From Sphingomonas sp. EC-HK361 (GTDB taxonomy: Bacteria > Pseudomonadota > Alphaproteobacteria > Sphingomonadales > Sphingomonadaceae), in assembly GCF_902498785.1 (NCBI RefSeq), contig NZ_LR701494.1, forward strand, positions 679,021 through 743,020: a DNA stretch of 64,000 nt. The letters run 5' to 3'. Below, piece by piece: positions 55,370-64,000 of this stretch (positions are counted from its first letter, which is position 1; each line of letters begins with the position of its first letter). The notes under the pieces were generated by a model. The model saw only the letters and a list, made by a program, of their open reading frames with translations, did not search any database and had not been told where the DNA came from. The translations under genes and the position numbers were made by a program.

Positions 55370-56583
55370 GCCGCGCGCTTCTGTTCACGGGCGCGCGGAT
55401 CGTCTGCCCCGTGGCTGGCGAGCGAACCGGCGATCTGGCGATCGTGGACGGCGTCATCGCGGAAGGATGCGCCCCGGCGGACGCGACCGTCATCGATTGC
55501 GCCGGCAAGCTGCTCGCCCCCGGCATCGTCGATATCGGCGCCTTCGCGATCGACCGCGCGGCGTGCCGCGTCGGCGGCATCGTCCGCGTGGCACCGATGC
55601 CCGATCAGTCCCCCGCACTCGACGATCCCGGTATCGTCCAGCGCGCCGCCCTCATCGGCAAGCCGGACCTGTGGATTCACCCGATCGCTGGCGCGACCAA
55701 GGGGCTGGCCGGACGCGAAATGGCGGAAATGGCGATCCTGGGGTCCGCCGGGGCGCGCGCGATCGGAACAGGGCGGCGCTGGATCGCCGATTCGGGGCTG
55801 ATGCACCGTGTCCTGACCTATGCGCGCGATCTCGACCTCGTCGTGATCTCCGAGGCGCAGGACGACGGACTCGTCGGTGACGCAGTCGCCACCGCCGGCG
55901 AAACCGCGACCCGTCACGGGTTGGCCGCAGCGCCAGCGATCGCCGAGGCGTTGGCCGTCGCGCGCGACATCATGCTCGCCGAGGATACCGGCGCGCGGCT
56001 GCATCTGCGACTGGTGACGACCGCCGCCGGACTCGACCTCGTCCGCGCCGCAAAGCGCCGCGGCGTGCGCGTCACCTGCGGCATCGATCCGGCGCATCTG
56101 CTGCTCTCCGACAACGCGATGAGCGATTTCCGCACCTTCGCGCACCTCTCGCCCCCGCTGCGTGAAGAGCCGGATCGCCAGGCGGCGCTCGCCGCGCTGG
56201 CGGACGGCACGATCGATATCCTGTGCTCCGCCCACGACCCGCGCGGGCCGGAGGACAAGCGCCTGCCCTTCGCCGATTCGCTTCCCGGCGCGGCAGGTGC
56301 GGCAACGCTGCTCGCACTGTCTCTCGGTCTCGTCCGCGACGATCGGCTGAGCCTGCCCGCGCTCTTCGATCGCCTCGCGCGGCAACCTGCGGGATTGCTG
56401 GGAATCGATAGCGGCACGCTCGCTCCGGGCAAGCCGGGCGACGTCATCCTCGTCGATCCGGACGCGCCGTGGCAGATCGATGCGGAAGCGACGCCGGGAA
56501 TCGCCGGCAACACGCCGTTCGACGGGCTGCCGGTTCAGGGCCGCGTCTTGCGGGTCTTCAAGGGTGGCCGCGAAGTTCTTTAA
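55366..56583 (+). CDS. Dihydroorotase-like protein lacking catalytic residues (PyrC')
   Basis: A 405-residue amidohydrolase-fold protein whose general pattern is dihydroorotase. The metal HxH motif is replaced (G58 and F60 in VDIGAF). The usual catalytic DHxPH is CSAHDPRG here, so the aspartate position is A289. The second-metal histidine in HLRLVTT is also gone. It is therefore probably inactive and serves as a structural partner of PyrB, as established for Pseudomonas pyrC'. A true dihydroorotase must be elsewhere. It overlaps pyrB by four bases. Confidence 0.88.
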
Positions 56584-57878
56584 CGCGCCGCCATCTGGAC
56601 ACCGCCGGCGCCCGGCCTGATCCACTGCGCCATCGCGTCGCCGGCGCCTGCCCGCACGAAGCAGCTGCCGCCGCGCTTGCGATACTGGCGGCACACCGAC
56701 ACCGCATCGGCGCGGGTATAGCCGCCCACCGAGAGGCGATAGTAGTTCGCCCCCTGATGCGCGAACGCCATGCCGGTGGGCGATTGCTGGCGGAACGCGG
56801 CGAAGCGGCGCTGCGCGCGACCCCAGGCGTCCTTCGCGACGCCCGCACTGTCGAACGCGCCGAGCTGGACGTAGAAATTGCCGCTGGCGAGTTCACGCGG
56901 TTGCGGTTTCGCCTTGGCAACAGCAGCGACCTTCATCGATTTCGCCCTCACCGGCGCCGCCACCTTGAACGCGCCCTCTGCCGCGATCGTCGCGATCGGG
57001 GCGTTCGCGACAGCGACCTGCACGGTCGCCGCGGGAACCGGCACGGGGCTGACCGCCGCGACCTCGATCGCAGGCGCCGCACGGGCTGGCACGACCGCAT
57101 CGGCAGCAGCGACACCCACCGAGGTCGGCGCATTGAGCGCAAGCGCGACGGGCTGGCCGGGATCGGCAACCGGCACGACGCCCAGCAGCGCCGCGACCTG
57201 ATCGGACGCGGCCTCCGGCTGCGCGAAGGCGGCCCACTGAACCATCCGCTTGTCGAGATCGGCCGGCGCGAGATCGAGCGCCGCGACGACGCGCGAGTCG
57301 GCCCAGCGACCCGACAGCGCCAAAGCGAGGGCGAGGTTCTGGCGCGTCTTCACGGTCGCATCAGGGCTGCGGACGACGTCCATCAATACCTGCACGCCCG
57401 TTGCCGGATCGCCGGCCAGCGCGAGCGCGAGCCCGCGGTCGGTGGCGGACATCACATTCGCGTGATTGTCGAGCGTCGTCCGCGCCTCGTGCCACTTGCC
57501 CTCGCCGATCTGGGCGAGCGCAAGGTTCAGCGCGACATGACCGTCAGCGCTGCCGAGCGTCATCGCATCGCTCAGCGACTGGCTGGCAGAGGCAAAGCGC
57601 CCTGCCTTCAGATACGCCTCGCCCAGCACCGCGCGATACGCGGCGGTCTGCGGCCGAAGCGCGACGGCTGCCTCTGCGAACTGGACGGCCTGCGCGTGGT
57701 TGCCGGCGACAAGGAACTTGTCCGCCATCTTCGCGTCCTTCGCCGCGACCTTTTCCGCGTTGCGCACGCTGCGGCTGCTCGCGGTGCCGAGATCGCCGCC
57801 GCCCGCGGTGCAGCCGACCATCGTGCCGCCCATGACGAGGGCGGACAGCCCCAGGCTCAGAACAAGGCGCATCTTCAT
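56580..57878 (-). CDS. TPR-SPOR lipoprotein
   Basis: A 432-residue exported protein. An N-terminal helix and lipobox ending in C23 (MVGC) suggest lipidation. TPR-like helices cover about 45-215 (FAEAAVALRPQTAAYRAVLGEAYLKAGRFASA and repeats), then an Ala/Val/Pro-rich linker, then a C-terminal SPOR domain (FYVQLGAFDSAGVAKDAWGR ... YRLSVGGYTRADAVSVCRQYRKRG). SPOR domains bind denuded septal peptidoglycan. It lies three bases downstream of the RHH gene, so it shares the parA transcript. The stop overlaps convergent pyrC' by four bases. Confidence 0.88.
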   Translation of the reverse strand: MKMRLVLSLGLSALVMGGTMVGCTAGGGDLGTASSRSVRNAEKVAAKDAKMADKFLVAGNHAQAVQFAEAAVALRPQTAAYRAVLGEAYLKAGRFASASQSLSDAMTLGSADGHVALNLALAQIGEGKWHEARTTLDNHANVMSATDRGLALALAGDPATGVQVLMDVVRSPDATVKTRQNLALALALSGRWADSRVVAALDLAPADLDKRMVQWAAFAQPEAASDQVAALLGVVPVADPGQPVALALNAPTSVGVAAADAVVPARAAPAIEVAAVSPVPVPAATVQVAVANAPIATIAAEGAFKVAAPVRAKSMKVAAVAKAKPQPRELASGNFYVQLGAFDSAGVAKDAWGRAQRRFAAFRQQSPTGMAFAHQGANYYRLSVGGYTRADAVSVCRQYRKRGGSCFVRAGAGDAMAQWIRPGAGGVQMAAR

Positions 57879-57881
57879 CGG

Positions 57882-58442
57882 TTATTCCCCGGTCGATCGG
57901 CGCCCGACAGGCGGCAGCTGGCTGGCCAGCGCCTCGACCTCGGGCAGGGTCTTCAAAAAGGCGTCGAGCGCCTCGGTGACGAGCTGTTGTGCGGAACGAT
58001 GGCGCGTCGCCGTCGCAAGCCGGAGCCGCAAATGACGATCGGCGTCGAGTCGCAGCGTGAACGCTGCCTTGCCCGCATCCTTCACCTTCGCCCGCGTTTC
58101 GCGCTGGAGCCGCTTTGCGGTCAGCACGGAAACCGGACGAACCGCCGCGTCGAATACGGGCACCGTCGGCGCTTCAACCACCACCGGCTCGACCACGGGC
58201 GCCGTAAATTCTTCCTTCAGCGCCTCGCGCTCGACAAGCACCGGCGGCAGCGCCTCGACCGGTTCGGGCGAAGCGACATCATGCCCCATGTCGTTCCAGC
58301 CGAGCTGGTCGCCGGCATGCGAGAGCGAGGTGAAGCCGAAACCCTGCGGCCGCATCGCCGGCCGCGCCTGCCCCTTACGGGCGAGCAGCCCCGACGACAG
58401 CGACGCCAGCGGCTTGGGCTGGCTGCCGAGCAGCGCGGCCAT
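57882..58442 (-). CDS. Ribbon-helix-helix protein paired with ParA-like ATPase
   Basis: A 186-residue protein. The first 110 residues are low-complexity, Pro/Val-rich and probably disordered. Residues about 125-165 (KAAFTLRLDADRHLRL and RSAQQLVTEALDAFLKTL) resemble a ribbon-helix-helix DNA-binding domain. Its start overlaps the parA-like stop (TGATG). The ParA-RHH pairing recalls plasmid ParF-ParG and cargo-positioning systems with small ParB-like partners. No centromere-like repeat array is visible nearby. Confidence 0.75.
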   Translation of the reverse strand: MAALLGSQPKPLASLSSGLLARKGQARPAMRPQGFGFTSLSHAGDQLGWNDMGHDVASPEPVEALPPVLVEREALKEEFTAPVVEPVVVEAPTVPVFDAAVRPVSVLTAKRLQRETRAKVKDAGKAAFTLRLDADRHLRLRLATATRHRSAQQLVTEALDAFLKTLPEVEALASQLPPVGRRSTGE

Positions 58443-59158
58443 CAGCCCACCACCCGGCGGCCGAAGCCGCCAGCAGCGGGACGCATGCCCGCGACGGGAT
58501 TGATCGCATGCGGCACCGCGAAGACGGTGCGGCGGAAATTCTTTTCGAGCCGGTCGGCGATATAGCCCCACAGCGCGGTCACTTCCGCGGCCGACTTGCC
58601 CTTGGGATCGGTTTCCATGACGGTGCGGCCGTCGATCATCGACGCCGCGAAATCGGTGCGCTGGTGAAGCGTGATCGGCGCGACGGTGCCGTGCTGCGAC
58701 AGCGCGACAGCGGCTTCCGAGGTGATCCGCGCCTTCGGGGTCGCGGCGTTGACAACGAAGATCAACGGCTTGCCCGCCCGGTCGCACAGATCGACCGTGG
58801 CGCCGACCGCGCGCAGATCATGCGGCGAAGGCCGTGTCGGGATCACGATGAGCTCGGCGACCTGGATGACGCTCTGGATCGCCATGGTGATGGCGGGCGG
58901 CGTGTCGATGACCGCGAGCTTGAAGCCCTGCTGACGCAGCACCTCCAGATCGGCGGCAAGCCGTGCGACCGTGGTCTGCGCGAAGGCGGGATATTCCACG
59001 TCACGCTCGTTCCACCAGTCGGCGAGCGAGCCCTGCGGGTCGATGTCGATGAGCACGACCGGGCCGGCGCCGGCGATCTGAGCCTGGACGGCCAGATGCC
59101 CCGACAGCGTGGTCTTGCCCGACCCACCCTTTTGCGATGCCATTGCGAGAACGCGCAT
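58442..59158 (-). CDS. ParA/MinD-family ATPase
   Basis: A 238-residue ATPase with the deviant Walker A KGGSGKTT (residues 10-17), a second motif in VLIDIDPQGSLADWW and LAVIDTPPAI (Walker B). The length is that of small ParA or McdA-like positioning ATPases, without the N-terminal helix-turn-helix of plasmid ParA. First gene of a unit with an RHH partner and a TPR-SPOR lipoprotein. It is not next to parB or an origin, so chromosome segregation by itself is unlikely; cargo or division-site positioning is inferred. Confidence 0.88.
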   Translation of the reverse strand: MRVLAMASQKGGSGKTTLSGHLAVQAQIAGAGPVVLIDIDPQGSLADWWNERDVEYPAFAQTTVARLAADLEVLRQQGFKLAVIDTPPAITMAIQSVIQVAELIVIPTRPSPHDLRAVGATVDLCDRAGKPLIFVVNAATPKARITSEAAVALSQHGTVAPITLHQRTDFAASMIDGRTVMETDPKGKSAAEVTALWGYIADRLEKNFRRTVFAVPHAINPVAGMRPAAGGFGRRVVG

Positions 59159-59309
59159 AGGTCCCCTGAAAGCCCCGTTGATCCAGCGTCAGGGATGCCA
59201 TGCGCGCCTCTAAGGAAGGGTTAACGCCCTTGGCGTATCAGCGCAGGTGACACGGCGCCGATGGTTAAGGCATGATGCGCCATAAGGTTCGGGGCTTGGA
59301 GGGTTCGCT

Positions 59310-60335
59310 ATGGTCAGGCATCTCGGTTGGACGGTCTGGGCGTCGCTGGCGTTGGTGGCAGCGCCGGCATTCGCCGACGTGAAGGCGGGCGTCGATCTAT
59401 GGGCGAAGGGCGACTGGAAGGGCGCGATCGACCAGTGGCGCCAGCCTGCCATCGCCGGCGACGCCGATGCGCAGTTCAACATGGGCAAGGCCTATCAGCT
59501 CGGTCGCGGCGTGCCGCTCGACCCTTCGATCGCGGAAGGATGGTTCAAAAAGGCGGCGATGCAGGGCCACCCGCAGGCAGAGGCCAATCTCGGCCTCGCG
59601 CTGTTTCAGGACGGCAAGACCGACGCCGCCCTGCCCTGGCTGGACAAGGCCGCGAAACGCGACGAGCGGCGCGCGCAGCTCGTCCTCGGCACGATGCTGT
59701 TCAACGGCGATGGCGTGCCGAAGGATTATCCGCGCGCCTATGCGCTGGTGACGCGGTCGTCGCAGCAGGGGCTGCCGCAGGCCGCGGGAACGCTGGCGCA
59801 GATGGACCGGTTCATCCCCGCCGATCAGCGCGCGCGCGGCACGGAAATGGCGAAGCAGATCGAAAGCGACGCGAAGTTCGCAGCCCTCGGCAGCGCACCG
59901 ATCGTCCCCAACGCGCCCGACGAAGCGCTGGGCACGAAGCCGCTCGCGGGAGTCGCCCCGGTCAAGACCGCTACTCCCGCCAAGACACCGCCCGCCGTCA
60001 AGGCGGCTGCGAAGTCCGCGCAAGCGAAGCCGGTTTCCGCCACCACGGCAAAAGCCGAGGCCAAGCCCGCACCGAAACCCGAAACACCCAAGCCGGCAAT
60101 CCTCGCCTCCGGCGGCAAATGGCGTATCCAGCTCGGCGCGTTCAAAGCCGATGGCGCGGCGCAGGCGCAGTGGAAAAAGCTAGCCGGCCGGATGTCGGGC
60201 GCCTCTCCCTCCTACGAGAAGGCCGGTCCCGTCACCCGCCTTGTCGCCACCGGCTTCGCCTCAAGCACACAAGCCAATCAGGCATGTGCTGCCGCGAAAA
60301 AGGCGGGCGCCGCGTGTTTGGTTATCGCCCCCTGA
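59310..60335 (+). CDS. SEL1-repeat SPOR-domain protein, exported
   Basis: A 341-residue periplasmic protein. Signal peptide to AFA (about residue 22). SEL1-like repeats cover about 30-170 (DAQFNMGKAYQLGRGVPLDPSIAEGWFKKAAMQGHPQAEANLG). A Lys/Ala/Pro linker (about 210-265) leads to a C-terminal SPOR domain (WRIQLGAFKADGAAQAQWKKL). It is divergent from parA and, like the TPR-SPOR lipoprotein downstream of parA, should bind septal glycan. Confidence 0.88.
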   Translation: MVRHLGWTVWASLALVAAPAFADVKAGVDLWAKGDWKGAIDQWRQPAIAGDADAQFNMGKAYQLGRGVPLDPSIAEGWFKKAAMQGHPQAEANLGLALFQDGKTDAALPWLDKAAKRDERRAQLVLGTMLFNGDGVPKDYPRAYALVTRSSQQGLPQAAGTLAQMDRFIPADQRARGTEMAKQIESDAKFAALGSAPIVPNAPDEALGTKPLAGVAPVKTATPAKTPPAVKAAAKSAQAKPVSATTAKAEAKPAPKPETPKPAILASGGKWRIQLGAFKADGAAQAQWKKLAGRMSGASPSYEKAGPVTRLVATGFASSTQANQACAAAKKAGAACLVIAP

Positions 60336-60368
60336 AATCCTGTTCGAAGCCATTGGACCGCCTCTATC

Positions 60369-61247
60369 TCAGGCGGCGCTGATCCAGTCCTTGCGCGCGA
60401 TCCCCTGCGCCCACAGCAGCGCGGTCAGGTCGTTGTGGTCGATCCGCGCCGCCGCTTCGGCCGCGACGATCGGCTTGGCGTGATAGGCGACACCCAGCCC
60501 CGCCGCGCGGATCATCGGCAGGTCGTTGGCGCCGTCCCCCACCGCGATCACCGCCAATCGCAGCAGGGTCGCCGCTTCGCTCTCGAGCGTCTCCAGCTTC
60601 GTCGCGGCGCCCACGATTGGCCGCGTGACGGTTCCCGCGAGCATGCCGCCCTCGATCTCCAGCACGTTGGCGATCGCGCGGTCGAAGCCGATCTCCGCCG
60701 CGACGGGTTCGGCGAAGCGGGTGAAGCCCCCCGACACCAGCACCGCACGGCCGCCCCGCGCCGTCATCGTGCGGACGAGCGTCTTCGCGCCAGCCATGAT
60801 CGTCACGCGCTCGGCAAGGCAGCGATCGATGACGCTCGCATCGAGTCCCTTGAGCAGCGCCACGCGCGCGTCGAGCGCGCCCTCGAAATCCAGCTCACCG
60901 CGCATCGCCGCCTCGGTGATCGCCGCGATCTGCGGTTTCAGCCCGGCATAGTCGGCAAGCTCGTCGATGCATTCGACGGTAATCATCGTCGAATCCATGT
61001 CGGCGATCAGTAGCCGCTTCTCGCGCCCCTCCATCGCCTGAACGACGATATCGACGCAGTCGAGCGCGCCTTCCAGCGCACCCCGCGCCGCATCGGGCGC
61101 CATCCCGAAATGCAGGTCCGCGGCATCGCCCTCGTCGAGCCAGCCGTCGGCCACCGGCGCGCAACCCGCCCCTGCCAGCAGGTCACGCGCGCGCGAAATA
61201 TCCGTGCCGCGCAGGCGACCCACCGCTATCAGCGTTGCCGTGAACAT
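60369..61247 (-). CDS. serB: Phosphoserine phosphatase
   Basis: A 292-residue HAD phosphatase making serine from phosphoserine. [17 protein letters not shown] carries the nucleophilic aspartate, [13 protein letters not shown] the serine motif and [12 protein letters not shown] the metal-binding aspartates. An N-terminal regulatory-like domain of about 75 residues precedes it. Start 61247 (MFTATLIAV) has GGGAGG six bases upstream, which lies within miaA codons: the serB and miaA starts overlap head to head (CATG). Confidence 0.95.
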   Translation of the reverse strand: MFTATLIAVGRLRGTDISRARDLLAGAGCAPVADGWLDEGDAADLHFGMAPDAARGALEGALDCVDIVVQAMEGREKRLLIADMDSTMITVECIDELADYAGLKPQIAAITEAAMRGELDFEGALDARVALLKGLDASVIDRCLAERVTIMAGAKTLVRTMTARGGRAVLVSGGFTRFAEPVAAEIGFDRAIANVLEIEGGMLAGTVTRPIVGAATKLETLESEAATLLRLAVIAVGDGANDLPMIRAAGLGVAYHAKPIVAAEAAARIDHNDLTALLWAQGIARKDWISAA

Positions 61248-62160
61248 GCAGACCTCCCGACCACCGCTGGCGCTCATCGCAGGGCCGACCGCCAGCGGCA
61301 AGTCCGCGATCGCGCTGCGGCTGGCAGAGGAAACCGGCGGGGTCGTGATCAACGCCGACTCCGCGCAGGTGTATCGCGACCTCCGCGTCGTCACCGCGCG
61401 TCCGTCCGCCGACGAGGAGGCGCGCGCCGAGCACCGCCTCTACGGCTATATTGACGGTGCCGAGGCCTGTTCGGCCGCCCGCTGGGCGATCGACGCGGGC
61501 GCCGTGATCGCTGAAACCCACGCGGCCGGACGCCTGCCGATCCTCGTCGGTGGCACCGGCCTCTACATCCGCACCCTGCTGGACGGCATCGCGCCGGTGC
61601 CGGAGATCGACCCCGCTATTCGGGCGGAGGTGCGCAACCTACCTGTCGCCGACGCGCATCGCGCCCTCGCCAATGCCGATCCCGCCGCCGCCGCGCGACT
61701 GGCGCCCGCCGACACCACCCGCGTCGCCCGCGCCCTGGAGGTCGTGCGATCGACCGGGCAACCACTCGCCGTCTGGCAGGCGCAGCGCGCGGGTGGGATC
61801 GGACGCGACATCATGCTCAGCCCCGTGCTGCTGCTCCCCGAACGGACATGGTTGTTCGATCGCATCGATCGCCGCGCCGCCGTGATGCTGGAAGACGGCG
61901 CGATCGATGAAGTCCGCCGCATCGCGGCTCGCGCGCTCCTCGCTGACGCGCCGATCCGCCGCGCGATCGGCGTCCCGGAAATCGAACGACTGCTCAATGG
62001 CACGGCCACGCACGAGGAAACCACCAGCGCCCTCGCCCTCGTCACCCGCCAATACGCCAAACGCCAATATACCTGGTTTCGCAACCAGACCCCGCCCGAC
62101 TGGCGCCGACTGACCGAACCACCCTCGAACTTGAAAGAATATTTCCGTTTTGGTGGTTGA
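61246..62160 (+). CDS. miaA: tRNA dimethylallyltransferase
   Basis: A 304-residue enzyme that prenylates A37 of tRNAs reading UNN codons. The P-loop AGPTASGKS is at about residues 11-19, followed by [22 protein letters not shown] and the C-terminal [15 protein letters not shown]. The start at 61246 is favoured because serB begins on the opposite strand two bases away; an ATG at 61204 is also in frame. No Shine-Dalgarno is visible before 61246, so a leaderless or very short leader mRNA is possible. Confidence 0.95.
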   Translation: MQTSRPPLALIAGPTASGKSAIALRLAEETGGVVINADSAQVYRDLRVVTARPSADEEARAEHRLYGYIDGAEACSAARWAIDAGAVIAETHAAGRLPILVGGTGLYIRTLLDGIAPVPEIDPAIRAEVRNLPVADAHRALANADPAAAARLAPADTTRVARALEVVRSTGQPLAVWQAQRAGGIGRDIMLSPVLLLPERTWLFDRIDRRAAVMLEDGAIDEVRRIAARALLADAPIRRAIGVPEIERLLNGTATHEETTSALALVTRQYAKRQYTWFRNQTPPDWRRLTEPPSNLKEYFRFGG

Positions 62161-62214
62161 CGCGCATATTTCGTTACTTTAGCGCCGCACCGCAACATCG
62201 AAAGGAAACCCGAC

Positions 62215-63960
62215 GTGGCCGAGAAGAGCGGAGCAGACATCCTGATCGAGGCGCTGTGCGATCTCGGTGTGGAGGTCGTGTTCGGCTATCCCGGCGGTGC
62301 GGTGTTGCCGATCTACGATGCGATGTTCCGGTCCAAGCGTATCCGGCACATCCTCGTCCGCCACGAACAGGCGGCGACCCACGCGGCGGAGGGCTATGCG
62401 CGCTCCACCGGCAAACCCGGCGTCGTCCTGGTCACCTCCGGCCCCGGCGCGACCAACGCCGTCACCGGCATTACCGATGCGCTGATGGATTCGATCCCGA
62501 TGGTCGTCATCACCGGGCAGGTCCCGACCGCGCTGATCGGCACAGATGCGTTTCAGGAAGCCGACACCGTCGGCATCACCCGTCACTGCACCAAGCACAA
62601 TTATCTGGTTAAGGACCCCGCCGTTCTCGGCTCAATCATCCACGAGGCGTTCCATATCGCGACCTCGGGCCGCCCGGGGCCGGTCGTCGTCGATATCCCC
62701 AAGGACGTCCAGGTCGCGACCGCGCGCTACCAGAAGCCCGGCCCGATCCAGCACAAGACCTATCGCCCGCAGGTGAAGCCCGACAAGACCGCGATCGAGC
62801 AGGTCGTCGACATGCTCGCCGCCGCCGAGCGCCCGATCCTCTACACCGGCGGCGGCATCATCAACGCCGGCCCCGGCGCGTCGCAACTGCTGGCTGAACT
62901 GGCGCGGATTTCCGGCGCGCCCGTAACCTCGACGCTGATGGGTCTCGGCTGCTTCCCCGCCTCCAGCCCGCAATTCCTCGGCATGCTCGGGATGCACGGC
63001 ACCTACGAAGCGAACATGGCGATGAACCAGGCCGATCTGGTCATCGCGATCGGCGCGCGCTTCGACGACCGCGTGACGGGGCGGCTCGACGCGTTCAGCC
63101 CGAACAGCCGTAAGGTCCATATCGATATCGACCGGTCGAGCGTGAACAAGAACGTCCGCGTCGATCTCCCCATCATCGCCGATGCCGGCCGCGCGCTGGA
63201 GGACATGGTGCGCGTCTGGAAATCGCGCCAGCATCCCAAACCCGACACCAACGAATGGTGGCGCCGCATCGCCGGCTGGCGCGCCGTCGCCTGCCTGTCC
63301 TTCCCCGAGGACGGCGACGCGATCATGCCGCAACGCGCGATCCGCGCGCTGTGGGAGGCGACGCATGCGCGCGAGCCGATCATCACGACCGAAGTCGGCC
63401 AGCACCAGATGTGGGCAGCCCAGCATTTCGGCTTCGAAAAGCCCAACAAGTGGCTGACCTCGGGCGGGCTCGGCACGATGGGCTACGGCCTGCCCGCCGC
63501 GATCGGCGCGCAGCTCGGCAACCCGAACGCGCTCGTCATCGACATCGCCGGCGAGGCGTCGATCCAGATGAACATCCAGGAACTGGCGACCGCGACGCAA
63601 TACCGGCTGCCGGTGAAGGTCTTCATCCTCAACAACGAATATATGGGGATGGTCCGCCAGTGGCAGGAACTGACCTATGAGAGCCGCTATGCCGAAAGCT
63701 ATTCGGACTCGCTCCCCGACTTCGTGAAGCTGGGCGAGGCTTACGGCTGGAAGGGCATCCGCATCGACGCGCGCGGTGAACTCGACGACGGCATCGCCGC
63801 GATGCTCGCGCATGACGGCCCGGTGATCGTCGATTGCCGGGTGGCGAAGCTCGCCAACTGCTTCCCGATGATCCCGAGCGGCGCGGCGCATACCGACATG
63901 ATCCTCCAGGCCAACGAAGTCTCCGGCACGATGGACGACGAAGCGAAGGCGCTGGTTTAG
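62215..63960 (+). CDS. ilvB: Acetolactate synthase large subunit
   Basis: A 581-residue catalytic subunit for branched-chain amino acid synthesis, starting at GTG with AAAGGA eight bases upstream. The catalytic glutamate is E51 in VRHEQAATHAAEG. The middle FAD domain and the C-terminal TPP domain (VFILNNEYMGMVRQW) are complete. The Mg-binding motif, usually GDG or GDA, reads AGEAS here (E447), a conservative change. A regulatory ilvH would be expected just past the window end. A palindromic repeat begins after the stop. Confidence 0.95.
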   Translation: MAEKSGADILIEALCDLGVEVVFGYPGGAVLPIYDAMFRSKRIRHILVRHEQAATHAAEGYARSTGKPGVVLVTSGPGATNAVTGITDALMDSIPMVVITGQVPTALIGTDAFQEADTVGITRHCTKHNYLVKDPAVLGSIIHEAFHIATSGRPGPVVVDIPKDVQVATARYQKPGPIQHKTYRPQVKPDKTAIEQVVDMLAAAERPILYTGGGIINAGPGASQLLAELARISGAPVTSTLMGLGCFPASSPQFLGMLGMHGTYEANMAMNQADLVIAIGARFDDRVTGRLDAFSPNSRKVHIDIDRSSVNKNVRVDLPIIADAGRALEDMVRVWKSRQHPKPDTNEWWRRIAGWRAVACLSFPEDGDAIMPQRAIRALWEATHAREPIITTEVGQHQMWAAQHFGFEKPNKWLTSGGLGTMGYGLPAAIGAQLGNPNALVIDIAGEASIQMNIQELATATQYRLPVKVFILNNEYMGMVRQWQELTYESRYAESYSDSLPDFVKLGEAYGWKGIRIDARGELDDGIAAMLAHDGPVIVDCRVAKLANCFPMIPSGAAHTDMILQANEVSGTMDDEAKALV

Positions 63961-63963
63961 CAC

Positions 63964-64000
63964 ATCTCCCCTCTCTGAAAGGGAGGGGTCGGGGGTGGGT
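63964..64000. repeat. Start of a dispersed CTCCCCTCTCTGAAAGGGAGGGG repeat
   Basis: CCCCTCTCTGAAAGGGAGGGG after the ilvB stop forms a small hairpin and is followed by GGGTGGG. It resembles an intergenic repeat of related bacteria and is cut by the window edge. Confidence 0.45.

Noticed and set aside
56469-58565. 698-codon plus-strand open frame
   Set aside because: It runs antisense through the TPR-SPOR and RHH genes and is Arg/His/Gly-rich with no domain; long open frames are expected by chance at this GC.
62157-62185. TTGACG-based promoter ahead of ilvB
   Set aside because: The -35 is good, but the -10 at 17 bases (TAGCGC) is poor, so I do not call it.

Overview
This 64 kb window is chromosomal core genome of a high-GC alphaproteobacterium, most likely Sphingomonas or a close relative. 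The evidence is an Entner-Doudoroff pair (glk-eda), a TonB-dependent receptor, a CpdR-type regulator, a SapC-family protein, a ThiS-ThiG fusion, many intergenic palindromes of the kind scattered through sphingomonad genomes, and local GC well above 60 %. No transposase, prophage, CRISPR array or rRNA gene was found, and no gap between genes exceeds about 300 bases.

Layout. 1-1.4 kb: end of a glucokinase gene plus eda. 1.4-6.3 kb (minus strand): fatty-acid operon fabD - GxxExxY gene - fabG - acpP - fabF - mltG. 6.5-8.4 kb: an RcnB-like protein and rpsF-rpsR-rplI with a strong terminator. 8.6-13.1 kb (minus): guaA and rpsM-rpsK-rpoA-rplQ with its promoter. 13.2-18.1 kb: VIT-family transporter, SMP-30 lactonase, aldehyde dehydrogenase and a TPP enzyme. 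18.4-23.4 kb: TonB receptor, CsbD, a lipoprotein hydrolase and thiSG. 23.6-25.9 kb: aroQ-accB-accC. 25.9-31.5 kb: a MASE1-PAS-GGDEF cyclase, a molybdopterin-binding protein, map and glnB-glnA. 31.5-36.8 kb: tRNA-Val, cpdR, an N-formylglutamate amidohydrolase, a candidate small RNA, cytochrome b561, SapC and an FAD oxidase. 36.9-41.8 kb: DEAD helicase, a DUF1289 protein, an M28 peptidase, pyk and a PilZ protein. 41.8-48.6 kb (mostly minus): chaA, clpX, clpP, a GT2 glycosyltransferase, tig, tRNA-Leu and two small hypothetical genes. 48.6-52.2 kb (minus): gatC-gatA-trypco2-gatB. 52.3-56.6 kb: DUF3089 protein, ruvX, hemerythrin and pyrB-pyrC' (pseudo-dihydroorotase). 56.6-60.3 kb: TPR-SPOR lipoprotein, an RHH protein and ParA, then divergently a SEL1-SPOR protein. 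60.4-64 kb: serB, miaA and ilvB.

The most notable signals are these. (1) Two lower-GC small genes, a GxxExxY PD-(D/E)XK-like protein and a trypco2-like protein, sit seamlessly inside essential operons (fab and gat), each with a 4-base overlap into the next essential gene; the GxxExxY gene is bracketed by 33-bp inverted repeats that also supply its ribosome binding site. (2) A compact candidate small RNA at 33165-33277 (minus) has a good sigma-70-type promoter, a UUCG hairpin, an exposed CUCCUCCC anti-Shine-Dalgarno stretch and a strong intrinsic terminator. (3) An orphan chromosomal ParA-RHH pair is embedded between two SPOR-domain envelope proteins.
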